Of a stretch of 64,000 nt of DNA, positions 44,853 to 56,391 are shown piece after piece (the stretch's first letter is position 1; the number at the start of each line of letters is the position of its first letter). The DNA comes from Coccinella septempunctata. Taxonomy: Eukaryota > Arthropoda > Insecta > Coleoptera > Coccinellidae. Where the stretch lies: the NCBI RefSeq assembly GCF_907165205.1, contig NC_058195.1:15066001-15130000 (forward strand), written 5' to 3'. The position numbers were made by a program, and so were the translations under genes. The notes beneath the pieces are model-generated. The model ran no database searches, was not told where the DNA came from, and saw only the letters and a list, made by a program, of their open reading frames with translations.

Positions 44853-45888
44853 CTATACATAAAATATGTAAAAATAATACCGATTTATTGATATTTTCGA
44901 ACATTCACATAAAGTATTGTTTAGAGATAGATGAGGAGAAAAAAAAATACAGATATTGCATTGAAAATTTAATCCATGAAACAATATTCTTATTTATATA
45001 AGATATAATGTATTTTCCATTTGCTGAAGAAATTTTACGTTGCAAAATAAAATTGTAGAAATTAAATACATAATATTTAATAATACATTGCTTTGAAGTC
45101 TATATTCGTTATTTGTGTCTAACCTTTGTTTTCTTTTCATCGTCCGGTATTTTCGGAACAATTATGGAGGTCCAGCAACAGAGACAACGACCATTCCCCC
45201 TAATCGCGATCTGGGTCGTCTCCGGTCTTTCTGTTTAAAATAAAAATATGGCTACCCTGTCCCGGAAACGGGAAAACAATTGTGTTGGAACAGATGCACC
45301 GCTCACTCCTTCAAAGAATTCCAGATGTGCACTTGACTTGGTGTTTAGGTTAACTGACTATTAGATTACGGTAAAACATCTGGAGATGTTGCTCGTTGTA
45401 TCCGTTCGTCGTTGCCTTGTCGGTGCCGTCCCCCATTTTCCATTGTCGGTTTTTGTTATTGCTCGCCCGGGTCTTGCCGTAAATAGCTGCGAAGAATTGG
45501 ACAATGCGGGGTTACGACTGGACGACGGACGTGGTGGGTTCATTTGTTTCGCAGATGTGCTCGATGCACTTTGCTAATCGAAACTTTGGGTTTGGGACTT
45601 CAAGTGTCTTGTCCTGTTGTAAATATGGCTTATAAGAAATGAAGTTGAAAGTGCACCCCAAATAAATAAAATATGGTTAAATTTTTTTCGGGGATAAAGA
45701 AAAACAATGTTCAATTTCTTATAAAATCAATCTTATTACACCATTGTTGATGGAAGGATGTTTTTATAATGTTTAAGAGTTTTTTGATAATTATATCATT
45801 TAAGTATCTTTCAATTACTCTGTTCTCTTTCTGTATTATTAACTGTGTTATCTTTGTGTTTCCATTATGTTTTTGATGTTTCAATATT
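44853..45888. other. no recognised gene; GC-richer part
   Basis: The interval 45120-45600 is GC-richer and has many CpGs (GTCGTCTCCGGTC, CGTTCGTCGTTGCC). Frames of about 60 codons open on both strands there but neither is recognisable. It may be host unique sequence, such as a promoter or exon. The 3' end of the mariner B frame reads into 45711-45888, but that part is not mariner. Confidence 0.4.
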
Positions 45889-46420
45889 TTTTTTCGATCT
45901 TTGAAACTTTCTTGCAGTTGTGGAAAGAGATGATAGTCGGATGGAGCTAAATCTGGTGAATAAGGAGGGTGTTCTAGTAATTCAAACCTTAAATCACAAT
46001 TTTTTTGCATGGCAACATGGGATTTGTGTGCAGGGGCGTTGTCTTGTAAAACAAAACACATTTGGATAGCTTTCCACGACTTTTCTCTTTAATTTTTTCC
46101 CGTAAAGTGGTCAGTAATGTCGAATACTAATCTACGGTTATTGTTCTACCCTTACCCAAAAAAATCAATCATGATTTCCCCATTGAAATCCCAAAAAACC
46201 GAAGCAAGAACTTTTCCAGCAGATTTTTGGACACGAAACTTCTTAGGTATAGGAGAACCAGAGTGTCACCATTCCATCGATTGTTGCTTTGTTTCTGGAT
46301 CGTATGGTAGAAATATACCCAAGTCTCATCCATTGTAACAATTCGGTTTAAGAAGTCTACATTGTTTTCAAATCGAGCACAGATCGAACGCGATGCTCTG
46401 GTTTCCTTTTTTGACTTCAA
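45889..46420 (-). pseudogene. mariner transposase B, inactive
   Basis: The piece SRSICARFENNVDFLNRIV leads to MDETWVYFY (first catalytic aspartate, about 46330). A frameshift follows within the next 15 codons. The second frame holds QDNAPAH (second aspartate kept, unlike copy A) and YSPDLAPSDYHLF (third aspartate). The last 58 codons of the family pattern before FKDRKK are intact; beyond 45889 the translation is unrelated sequence. The missing DNA-binding region and frameshift make it inactive, but its catalytic triad is complete at the codon level. Confidence 0.75.
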
Positions 46421-46528
46421 ACTTCACACTGACACTTCTAATGAATTATTGTTCGTTGCAATGGTAACGCAATATTTTTTTATGCATGAAACTGGTCTAG
46501 GCTAACTAGATATCAATACATCCTCGTA
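45889..46528 (-). mobile_element. mariner element B, deleted at both sides
   Basis: It shares its 5' end (TATCAATACATCCTCGTA, ending 46528) and coding sequence with mariner A. A deletion near 46400 removes the region encoding the N-terminal helix-turn-helix domains, joining 5' UTR directly to the RSICARF region. Similarity ends at about 45889, so the 3' end is also gone. Confidence 0.7.
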
Positions 46529-47685
46529 TGAAAAAATTTCAAACCTGAATTCAAGCTCAAGATAGGTCTGCCCTGCCGGAAAAACGTTAACTCTATAGGA
46601 GCAGTAATATGCATAAGTATAGAATATATTTCTGCCAAAATCAATACAATTTTACTTATAAAGAGAAAAAAACAAACTCAAAGAAATAAGAAACTGCATA
46701 ATCTTCTGCAGAAAAATAATGAAATGGTGAAACCTGTGGTGAGTAGAAAAAGAATTCAGATCTTTTTTATATTTTATGATTCCTGTATGGAAATATTGTT
46801 ATAAAAATTCTCAAAAATAAGAAACTAATTTGAAATATCAAAACTTATCTCTACTAATACTTATTATGAAGAGATAAAGTTTGTAAGTGTGGGAGATTCT
46901 AGGAATCTCTAGATCTAGAACAACTGAACCGATTCTGAAAAAAAAATTTTATCATTAGAAAGCTACAATCTTTTTGAGTGACAAGCTATATTTGAATTTT
47001 TAGTGCAGTTCTGTTAGGACATGCGTGCAACTCTGAATATTTATACTTGTTTTATTTTTGCCTAAAGTTTCTGTAACATGTCAAGTTTTGTTGAAGCGTT
47101 CTGGATCCCATATGGAACGAATATTTGCATGATATACTATTGACTCTCTTTTTAAGAAATGTATGCCTTTTTGAGGCAGACATAGCACCGTCGCTGTTCT
47201 ATATTTCAATATTTGAGCTCTGAATGATAGATACATTTATGTGACAAAACAAAGAACACAGGATTGACTTCTTCCTTATAACTGTTTTGTGATATGGTCA
47301 CCTGGGACTACAACCCTAAGGAATCATACTAGCATCTTGAAGTTGGTGAAGATATTCCGAGCATTTAATGATAAGTTTTTCCTACATAACTTCCGAAATG
47401 TGTACCATAATGAATTTAAATATTGGATATTATTTAAAGATACCAAGAGACTTCATTTGCTTATATCTCTTCGATTCTTCGGAATCACTAATTCACTTAT
47501 TGGGAAAATATCGATTTTGAATGCTGATGCATTGGCTCTGAATTTGAGTATTACTTCAGTTCAATTTCTTTCCTAGGTTTTATTGATAAATCTTTATCTA
47601 TGAATAAAACCACAGAAATTATTGGAGATCTATTGTGACCAGATCAAGTCTTACTATATCATACCAATCATTCTTGAATGGACTA
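46529..47685. other. no recognised feature
   Basis: A plus-strand frame of 95 codons (47289-47576) is not recognised. No repeats noticed. Confidence 0.35.
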
Positions 47686-48307
47686 TACAGAGTGAGTCTT
47701 TGACTCTTACAAATATTCCAACAGTATATTTTTGAGGTCAAAAGAAACACTTTTTTTCGTTACCATTTTTTCCGAGTCGGCTCGGTTCAAAAGATACAGG
47801 CTGTTGAAGAACCATAAAAAATGGTTTTTCATTTATTTCATGAATCTTTTTCGAACACAAGGTATCACCCATGTCTCCCAGTTTTCTCATTATGACCATT
47901 AGGTACCATAAAATTACCAAAAATTGAAAGAACCCAACTCTTGAAACTAAGTTGGACGCTATCTAATGAGTATTTGAACGTTTTGAAAAATAAAAGTATT
48001 TCTCATATTTTCTCGTGAAATACACCGTTTTCGAGTTATTCGATATTCAAAAATAAAAAATATTTGTAAAATTCGAAAAATTGGGTAATTTGACCGATAG
48101 CAATTATTTTAAAAGATCTACAGATGTGTAGTGTTACGTATTCAGCTAGTTATTCTGAAGGTAATTTTGTTTTACCAGGGGTGGCTCAACTCATTATGAA
48201 ATCTTAAAATGGCTATATGCTATGGTAAAGGAAAAAAGTGTTTATTTTAACCTTAACAATATACTGTTCAAATATTTGTATATACAAGTCAAAGATTCAC
48301 CCTGTAT
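47686..48307 (+). mobile_element. MITE-2, full-length copy
   Basis: TACAGAGTGAGTCTTTGACTC at the left mirrors AGTCAAAGATTCACCCTGTATA at the right. Inner arms pair through GAGGTCAAAAGAAACACTTT and AAAGTGTTTATTTTAACC. Length is 0.62 kb. No coding content. Confidence 0.75.
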
Positions 48308-49247
48308 AATAACCTATATTTAAATGAGTTTTTTTTGGATTATTCAGGAAGAGATGATTCTGAACACATGCTACAATTTTTGTGATTAATTTTATTTCTT
48401 TTCTTTTCAATCAAATGAGAACAAATGCCTTCCTATTTGATAAATTAAACGGGTAAAGAAACAAAATAGGGAAAGTAAAATTTTATTCAAATTATTCCCA
48501 TTCAAAACGAAATCAACAAATACAAACAGTCAGTTGACCTGTCAGTAGCCTGAGTAAAACCTCTGCTTCGCCAAATATCTCATTTCATTTTTTCTTCCCA
48601 TATCCTCACATAATTATTCACTGTACACTGTACCCATGCAAACAAACCGCATTTTCATAAATACACAAACCGCACCTAATTCATCAACGTTCCGCAAATT
48701 TTGGCGTCAACATTCCTCGTTTCAACACTTGTTTTGTAGACAAAAATTACAATTTTAAAACTTCTCCTTTATCGGACGTTCCAAAATAGCGACGTCATTT
48801 ATTCTTAGCGTGAGGACGTTCACAAATTTAAATTTGGACATCCAACTTGTACATGATTCATCCATCCGCTAGTTGATCGGGAATGAACTTTGAGATCCGC
48901 CTAAATTTTTCAGGTTTCGAATGTTTATTGTCTGATGTAGCCAAGAATCGCCGATGATGGGTAAACAAGGCGTATGAAGTCGGGTAAACAATGCGATGGT
49001 ATGACGTCGATAATATTTCGCAAGTAAATTTCAATGGCATCAGTAAACAGGAGTACGTGTGAAAATTATTTTGGATAATGAATGAACGTGTAGAATTATC
49101 CTGAAGATTAGGTTAATCTTCAGGATAATTCTACACTCTACTTAACCTGTAGATTTGTTAAAAAAAAACTATCCAGGCAAGTCCATTTCAAATACGAAGA
49201 ATACCGTGGAGCAATGGATTATAGAAATATGAAGTGTATGGCTACAG
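48308..49247. other. no recognised gene
   Basis: Nothing recognised other than the palindrome at 49088-49136, which lies about 110 bp left of TAGTTGGGG copy 3. Confidence 0.4.
49088..49136. repeat. perfect 23-bp palindrome, 3-nt loop
   Basis: GTGTAGAATTATCCTGAAGA extended by TTA is followed, after GGT, by its exact reverse complement. There are 46 paired bases and no mismatch. I see no second copy in the window. Confidence 0.85.
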
Positions 49248-49672
49248 TAGTTGGGGAGCCGACGATGCTAAATCGGGATTTACTCGAGCGTCGTGGAGAT
49301 CTAGTGGATTTTGAAGATCAGATGGTAGAAAGAAAAAAAGGTTCTATGATGTATGCACTTTCAGCGGTGGGGAAAGCGTTCTTTAGGGTCTCAAAGATTT
49401 AAAAAAAAATCGTCAGGTGTACATACTCGAGCGTGTCAGATTAAGATACTGTATGCCCTACGTGTCTCTGATAGTGAATTCATGCTTATCTGACTGTTTG
49501 CGCGGTGGGACTGACCCTACGGAAGAGTTGAAAATTGCAAAAAAAAAATTCCAGCTTGTCAGATTTTTGGAGGATATGTAAATTAGACCCAAAAGAAGCT
49601 CTTTTTCAAGGGACTGACAATTTGGACGTGACGCGAGGTCACAGCGGTCATTTGAAAATGTAAAAAAAAATC

Positions 49673-50262
49673 AGATATCGATTGAAATTTATTCTGGGAG
49701 GATTCTGCATCTCTTCATAAACTTTTTAGGGTTTTCACTCCCAATCTCTGAAACAAAATCAATTAAAAATGAAATCAACGATTTGCTCCTGCGTAAATTC
49801 TTGCACTAATTTGTCAGGAGCAAATTAACTAGAAAAAATTGTTGCCTGACAATGAACTCAAAATAAATAACGTTGAAATTATAATTCTCAGTTGTAACGT
49901 TTCGGAGTCTATATCAGACTCCTTCATCAGACGAAAACCCTATTTTTGAAAATCTTCTGAATTGTGGCTTTTGTTTGACATTAATTGTCAACACACAGAA
50001 ACAGAGACTGCATAGAAACGTTGATTCATTTAATTTTGAAATTACCGGATGACAGTTCCTTCTTTAGTAAATTGATCCAAATATGATCTATTCCTACCGA
50101 ACAATTTGCCAAATTATTATCCTGATCCAACAGAATACACGTAGACTCTTTAATTTGTCGTTTAAAATGGTCTGATTCCGTCATTAAAATTTTAGTGTTG
50201 TCCCAATCCATCATGTGTTTCAGAGATTGGGAGTGAAAACCCTAAAAAGTTTATGAAGAGAT
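49673..50262 (-). mobile_element. Penelope-like element fragment nested in copy 3
   Basis: A 590-bp insertion flanked by the 9-bp duplication AAAAAAATC (49664-49672 and 50263-50271). Positions 49709-49754 and 50217-50262 are exact reverse complements of each other (46 bp, beginning ATCTCTTCATAAAC). The minus strand encodes a GIY-YIG tail followed by the phrase CAGACTCCTTCATCAGACG seen on the plus strand at about 49915, a region style I know from the 3' part of Penelope-like elements. The sequence outside the left inverted repeat (49673-49708) is the 3' extremity. It is strongly 5'-truncated. Confidence 0.7.
50026..50235 (-). pseudogene. Penelope-like GIY-YIG C-terminal fragment
   Basis: On the minus strand: GFHSQSLKHMMDWDNTKILM, then TESDHFKRQIKESTCI, ending at a stop near 50026. 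The pattern H....DW.N.KIL..E....R...E matches the end of the endonuclease domain in Penelope-like elements, and the fragment at 10756-11004 shows the same pattern from another copy. The upstream part lies within the 46-bp inverted repeat and opens after a TAG. The catalytic GIY-YIG residues themselves are not included. Confidence 0.6.
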
Positions 50263-51331
50263 AAAAAAATCGTTACTTGTACATACTCGAGCGTGTCAGA
50301 TTTTCATACAGATGGTTAATCTCGGTGTTGTAAACGTGTTGACCCATTAATCTGACACTAATCAGGGGGGTTTTCTCACTCTGACAATTTGAAGATGATA
50401 AAAATTCTTTTTTTTTCGAATATTTCCCTGCCTGTACCTCTAATCGTTTTTGTATTCATTATAAAAGTTGTAGATAATAAAGTTCTACACAACTTTTGTC
50501 CGAAGCAATTTTACATACTCTTAACCGTTCTCGAGTTAGAGGGCGATAAGGGCGAGAAGCTTAGCCACACATGCGAAAGAGCAAGGTCAATGTAGAATCC
50601 CAGTCTTATCTACATTCATCCAATTCTCAAAATGACAAGGTATTTCTATGAAGACAATTTCGAAATTATTCACGTTGTTGTATGTGGCTGAGCCTTAGAA
50701 TGTACTATTTTCCAATGAGTGAATTTTCGCTTCAGCATGTATCGCTAAACACCTCCATTAATCACCATATATCTCAAAAACATTTGAATGTAGAAAAAAT
50801 TGCTTGGAACAAAATTTGTAGAAAATGTTATGCTTTACAGCTTTCATAATGAATGCGAAAAAGATTTGAAGCCCAGGGAAGAAGATAATTCAAAAAAACT
50901 GATTTTTGTGACCTTTATGGCCAATTTTTATTGTTTCGGCTTGCTAAAACTGTCAGATTATATTTTTTCCCTTATTTTTGAGTCATAAGCTTCAAAATAA
51001 GAAAAAACGCCACCGCGCTCGAGAATGTACGCGTGACTTTTTTTGCAACGTTGGCGCCCTCCCACACATTTTCGACAGGCTTAAATTGTCAGATTAATAG
51101 AATGTATACTTCTCAACATGTAATTAACCACATATATCTTAACCTGACACGCTCGAGTATGTATAATGATCGTTTTTTTTTACTATTCAGACAGGCTGTC
51201 CTAGACTTTTCCCCATATATACAGGTCTAATTTTTGTGTAGAGGTACTCTACAGGGTCCAAGGTATGTCCTCTTATATTAATCTGACAAGCTCGAGTAAA
51301 TCCCGAATTTCCCTCTTCGGCTCCCCAACTA

Positions 51332-51754
51332 CAGTATCTGAAGTTCTACAGTGACTGCTCCATTCATTTATTGGGAGCGCAATAATTGTGCGTATTTTGT
51401 TGGATAAACACTAAACAGCACAACTACGTTATCGATCTATTGAAGCTAACGGGGTTTCTGACAGATATCTCAACAACAATTAGTAGTAAATATATCGTAA
51501 TACAAAAAAAATTTTTTTAAGCATTTCCACTAACGTTGCACAGATTTGAGTAGAGTTTAGATTGCTCGTTCCATTGTACAACAAAGAGATATAAAAATTG
51601 CCTTATAATGTACTGAATATAATACTCAAGCTCAGTACCTATTAGTTATCCCAAAATTTGAATTAAACAGAAAACACAAACCTAAAATGCATGATATAGG
51701 GTTAGTTATGGAAAAACATAGCAGGCAAATGATCTCTACAGCCTTGCCGTCTTA
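51332..51754. other. no recognised feature
   Basis: Short unique spacer between TAGTTGGGG copy 3 and family-4 copy 3. Nothing recognised. Confidence 0.4.
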
Positions 51755-53575
51755 TATACTCCATTCACTTTTATTTGAGCACTCGATTGACCATGAAATA
51801 AATTTCTCAAACTTTTGTAACTAGAACGGAGTAAGGTTATCATGGCACTCATGAGATGTCGTTAATGTCATAACGCCGTTGCTGAAACTAATATTGCAAA
51901 AATGCCGAAAGTGATTGAAAACGAGAGAAGACAGTGCTTTTTAAAATTCAGGTCCGCTCATTCAAATAAAAGGTAACCCTGATATTCTGATATCTGCAAC
52001 ATATCACTATCACACGTTATTCAATGTAAGTGAATTTATATAATGTTTCATCTGAATCTAAATGACTTATATTTTAGCTGAATATTTCCACAATCGGAAA
52101 GATTGTGAATGAACAGGATGACAAATATTTTCCTTCTATTGGAAACCCAAAAAATTGGTGGCATTTGAGAATAGGGAATACTCTTTCTGACGAAAATGAT
52201 GTATTTTTTATGAAATATCTTTGAAACGTCATATTTTGAAATAACCATTTCAACCGTTTCTAAAAAAAAAATTATTTTAAGTACTTAAAAATGAAAAATA
52301 AAAATGGGTATTTAAAATTTAAAGCGTTTCGTTTCAATTGCACAAGTTGGCAACATCGACTGAAATATGCGTTGATAATAAGGGACAACAAGTACTCTAT
52401 CTTGATGTGATAGACAAAGATGGCTGTCTGGGACAGACGAGGAAGTACGTAAAATTTTATGGGATTTTTATGGCCGGTTGCTGTTGAGGCTCGCCAGTGA
52501 ATACACGCCTTATGATGGCTGCGAATCAACAGCTGTTATTTTATAAACAAGCCAAGGTTCTTTTCTTCTTCTAGTAGGCGCTGTTGCCAAACCGTGAACT
52601 AGAGACGAAGCGATTTATATTTTAAAACCTCATATTTGAAGAATGATTTCGAATAGTTTCCGCGGTGCATTTGAAAAATTCATGAATGAAACTCATAATT
52701 ACATATTCAGTTTGAACTTGCATATGCTGTGATAACCCAAGTTGAGGAGAGTTCCCCATTTTATTTTACTGTGAACGAATGTGAAAAGTTCCTACAGGAT
52801 TTTCGATGAATGTCATCGTAGAATAAGTTCCAGAAAATTGATTTTTCCATTGGACTTTTCCTATACCTACATTGTAAATTTCTTAAGGGATCAATAAATA
52901 TTTATATCATCATTATTATATTGAAGTATTGAAAATAAACAGCCGTAAATACGAACCAGTTGTTCCGTTAATTGTTAATTCATGTGAAATTTTTGTTTAA
53001 TGGTGAAGTTCCTCGTGCCTTGAAACTTCCTTTAATTATTTTGACTTCCATTGACGCAAGATGATTTTTTGTTGAAGAATTAAACATTCTTGTGATTATC
53101 CGTTAATTCCTTCGAAAGATACCCATTCTCTACCACTGCCTCAGATGCATTTCATCTGTGTCTGTGTCTTCAACCTTTAGCCAAAGAAGATAATCAACAT
53201 TAACTCTCCCCAAACTACTGCATATTATGTGTCAATAATTGAATTTTCTTCCATAGCAAAATTAAATATAATTAAAATTTGATCTCTTGTATTTTCCATG
53301 CAAATAACTTGATTTGGTATGCCTTCAATCAGTTTTTATAAACGTCAATTATGTTCGTCAAATATCTTCGACTTCATATTTTACGAAGGGATTCGGCATT
53401 GTGATAAAATACGTAATTACTGAGACTTTTACGTAGAACGGACAACATAGCTCTGATTTAAAACCCAAAAATGTTCTGACAAGCGTCATAACCTCACATT
53501 TTCGTACTATACAGAGTGGAATGTGTCAAATTTCCATGGCCAACCGAGTGCTAAAATAAAAGTGAATGGAGTATA
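51755..53575 (+). mobile_element. family 4, copy 3, with insertion
   Basis: The left end TATACTCCATTCACTTTTAT (then GAGCACTCGATTGACCATG) mirrors the right end CATGGCCAACCGAGTGCTAAA (then AAAAGTGAATGGAGTATA). It is otherwise collinear with copy 2, apart from about 585 bp at 52173-52757. Terminal repeats of about 41 bp differ from each other at only a few positions, suggesting a fairly recent transposition. Confidence 0.75.
52173..52757. mobile_element. probable insertion within family-4 copy 3
   Basis: This block is absent from copy 2 at the matching point (about 40398). It begins TAGGGAATACTCTTTCTGAC and ends TTGAGGAGAGTTCCCCA, which are loose inverses of each other (GGGAA.ACTCT). The minus-strand frame at 52272-52529 falls within it and is not recognised. 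It may instead be original element sequence that copy 2 deleted. Confidence 0.45.
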
Positions 53576-54786
53576 TACATATTAATTTTTTTGTTGATAT
53601 TTTTCCAGGACCAGATTTGTCATTGATTCAAATTTAATTAATTTCAATTTCCTCTTGTAACACAAGGGCGGTTGTTACCTTGTTGAAATAATCCTTTAAG
53701 TTAAAATTAACCAAAAATATCAAAATTCGTTGAATCACAAGATAAGGGAAGCCAAACACAGCGAACTCTCTTTGCTCTTTATGGTCTTAAGGTCTCAATT
53801 GTTGTATGAATGGGATTTTGTAAGCATCCACAGTGCACATCTGTAGCGTATAGCACATAGCTCCTTAAAATTTCTGTTTCTTGTCCATGACGCCGAATTT
53901 ATGTTCCTGGATTTTCGCCTTCGATATTGACATTTGGTCGGCTTGTTTTTGGAAAATCAGTTTGTTTAGCGTCACCAACTGACTCTCTTAATATTAAAAT
54001 ACACCTTCATCCACAATTGACGAGGCTAAGACATTATTCTGACCCATTTAATTCAATATAGTTTATCGTGTTCAATGTTCCGTCCACATTTGATGCGAAA
54101 CTTTCGCCAAACGTTATTTTTGAGATATTGTTCAATAATAAAAAAACGTTCTTATATCGTGTAATGCTCCATCTCTATTACCTCTGAACAGTCGCATTGT
54201 TTTTATTGTCAGTTAGTGCACAAATGTCGACCAATTCGATTCTTGCCTTAATTTTTGGACACTATTTATATTCAAATGAATAAACCATAATCAAAGATTG
54301 AATATCGACTTTGTCAAGGAATAGTCATTATATTCATGGTAGTTTTGCCAAATTAAAGAACTTATTGCTTCTGGCAGTTCCATTATGATTTCACTGGGTG
54401 TTCTTCGTCATTATTATATTTTTCTTAATTTCAACGCTACGCTATCACACAGTGAGAACGAAATCACTGTCGAATGATTAGAAATACCAGAACATAATTA
54501 TAGAAAAATACCAATTCATTTAACAGGCAATAAAACAAAAGCAATTCGCCACACACGTGAGCCGTGATTTGAATACATGTCTTCGGCATGCTTCTATATT
54601 TGACTGGAGAACCTGTCCTGTCGCTAATAAATATTTTCAAAAATATTCTTGTTGTAAACTTCTCGAGTAATTTGAATTTCAATTTCAATGTTGAATGTTG
54701 TTGAATTTTATCCAAGATTCTTCGAAATATAATTTCATGAAAGACATTTATGATGTATAACAATCATCGTAGAACTAAATATTATA
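53576..54786. other. no recognised feature
   Basis: AT-rich; the minus frame 54464-54763 has no recognisable motif. Confidence 0.4.
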
Positions 54787-56107
54787 AACAGGGTGGGGAT
54801 AATTCGATGGGATTGAATGAGAGCTCTGTAACCGTGTGAGCTAGGGAAAAATGGATGGCACGTTTCCGATTTCGATTTTCACAAGATTGTTAATGGCCAA
54901 GCCAAAACCGCATTCCTCTATCTTCTTTTGTTTAAAAGTTATAAGTTTTTTCGTAAAGTATCAGTGATATCGAAAATCAAATGTTACATCCTAGCGTCAC
55001 TTCTTCATGTAGAATGCAGTGGCCTAGTCAAAGATCTTTTTCAATCCGCCACTCTAGTGACAGAATGGTAACTTTCATTTCTTAAATATACACTCTATGT
55101 TATTTTTACATATTCCAGTCCCATATTTTTTCTGATTCAGAATATTTAATATAGGTCGTATCTCTAATTGCCCTTCCAACAAAAAACTCAAAAACTAGTT
55201 CGGTTAAGTTAGCAGGTCATTTTCATTGATAATATGATATGAACTTTATGCTCGTATGTTGTGTCAGGTTATGAGAGATTTGGAGATCACTTACTTTCCG
55301 GCTATTCGAGAAGATGCTCTGGAAATGAGGAAATTATGAGAATTTCCATGAATACATACTTCATATTTACCAATTAACTTCTACTAGTAGTGGCACAGCC
55401 TTATTTGTGATGGTGTTTGAAAAGGCTGTGTGGTACTGGTAATTAGATTATCTACTAGTTGAAAAGGTTTCGGAACATATTCAGTTGAACCCAGGTTTAT
55501 GAAATCGTTCATTTCATAAAATTTTTCATTCTCATTCTTAAATATCCGGAATGAAAGTCTCTCATATTAGTAATAATAATGAGGCTTATTCTTTGAAATT
55601 TACAAGGTTGTTACAGTTTCAATATCTGTATAATAAACATAATTCCACTAAATGCAAAGCCTGTGTCATTTAATAACATGATACGATTTAGTAGCATAAA
55701 GTTCATTATCATATTTTCAATGAAATGACCTGCCAACTAGACTAATCTAGTTTTTGAGTTTTTTTATTGAAAGAAAAAGAAAAGAAAAGTTATCGCTATA
55801 TCACTGAAGTGGCGGACTGAAAAAATCGTTGATTACGCTACTGCATTCTACATGAAAGTGTCTATAGAATGTAACATTTGTTTTTCGACATCACTGATAC
55901 TTTACGAAATAAAGGCACCAGTACAAAGAGCCGAAAAATGAGTTTTCACTAATAACTTGAAAATAAAAGAAGATAGAGGTAGGTATGCGGTTTTGGTCAT
56001 TAACAATCTTTTGAAAATCGATGTCCGAAACGTACCATACATTTTTCCCTAGCTCTTACGGTTACAGAGTTGACATTCAATCCCATCCAATTATACCCAT
56101 TCTGTAC
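54787..56107. mobile_element. 1.3-kb foldback element
   Basis: ACAGGGTGGGGATAATTCGA at the left mirrors TCCAATTATACCCATTCTGT at the right. The arms remain alignable for about 450 bp (GTTAATGGCCAAGCCAAAACC / GGTTTTGGTCATTAAC; TAGTGACAGAATGG region; GCAGGTCATTTTCATTGA / TCAATGAAATGACCTGC). The centre near 55395-55440 contains an inner short palindrome (CACAGCCTTAT ... AAGGCTGTGTGG). No coding content. Confidence 0.75.
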
Positions 56108-56270
56108 ATTTGAAAGAGCAGCTTTTTTAATAATAAATCTCGAAGTTTCATGGAACTCTGTGCACCGGTTAGGTCTTATCGAATTTTAAACTGTCCTATC
56201 TTTTTCGGAAGTTTTCGATGTACAACTTTCGATAAGCGATTCTCCCAGAAAAATCATCGTAGTTCTGAGA

Positions 56271-56391
56271 CCCGGTTGCTCAGTTCGGGATTAAAGTTGT
56301 TCCTACTTTAATTTCGACATTTCCGTTCATTTTGTCAGCTTAATGTAGGATCAACTTAAATGTCGGCTTAATCCTGAACTGAGCAACCGGG
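56271..56391. repeat. 121-bp hairpin MITE, CCCGGTTGCTCAG ends
   Basis: CCCGGTTGCTCAGTTCGGGA at the left mirrors TCCTGAACTGAGCAACCGGG at the right, and pairing extends through TTAAAGTTGTTCCTAC / GTAGGATCAACTTAA and TTTCGACATTT / AAATGTCGG. Its ends resemble those of the hairpin at 3634-3763. Confidence 0.75.

Larger units (their letters stand above)
49248..51331 (+). mobile_element. TAGTTGGGG family, copy 3, interrupted
   Basis: It starts TAGTTGGGGAGCCGACGATG, ends CGGCTCCCCAACTA and is flanked by an exact CAG duplication (49245-49247 and 51332-51334). It shares the motif arrays and the GAGGGCGATAAGGGCGAGAA block (about 50538). It is longer than copies 1 and 2 because of a Penelope-like insertion (49673-50262) and about 160 bp of extra sequence at about 50605-50765, which may be ancestral or a further insert. 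Confidence 0.8.
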
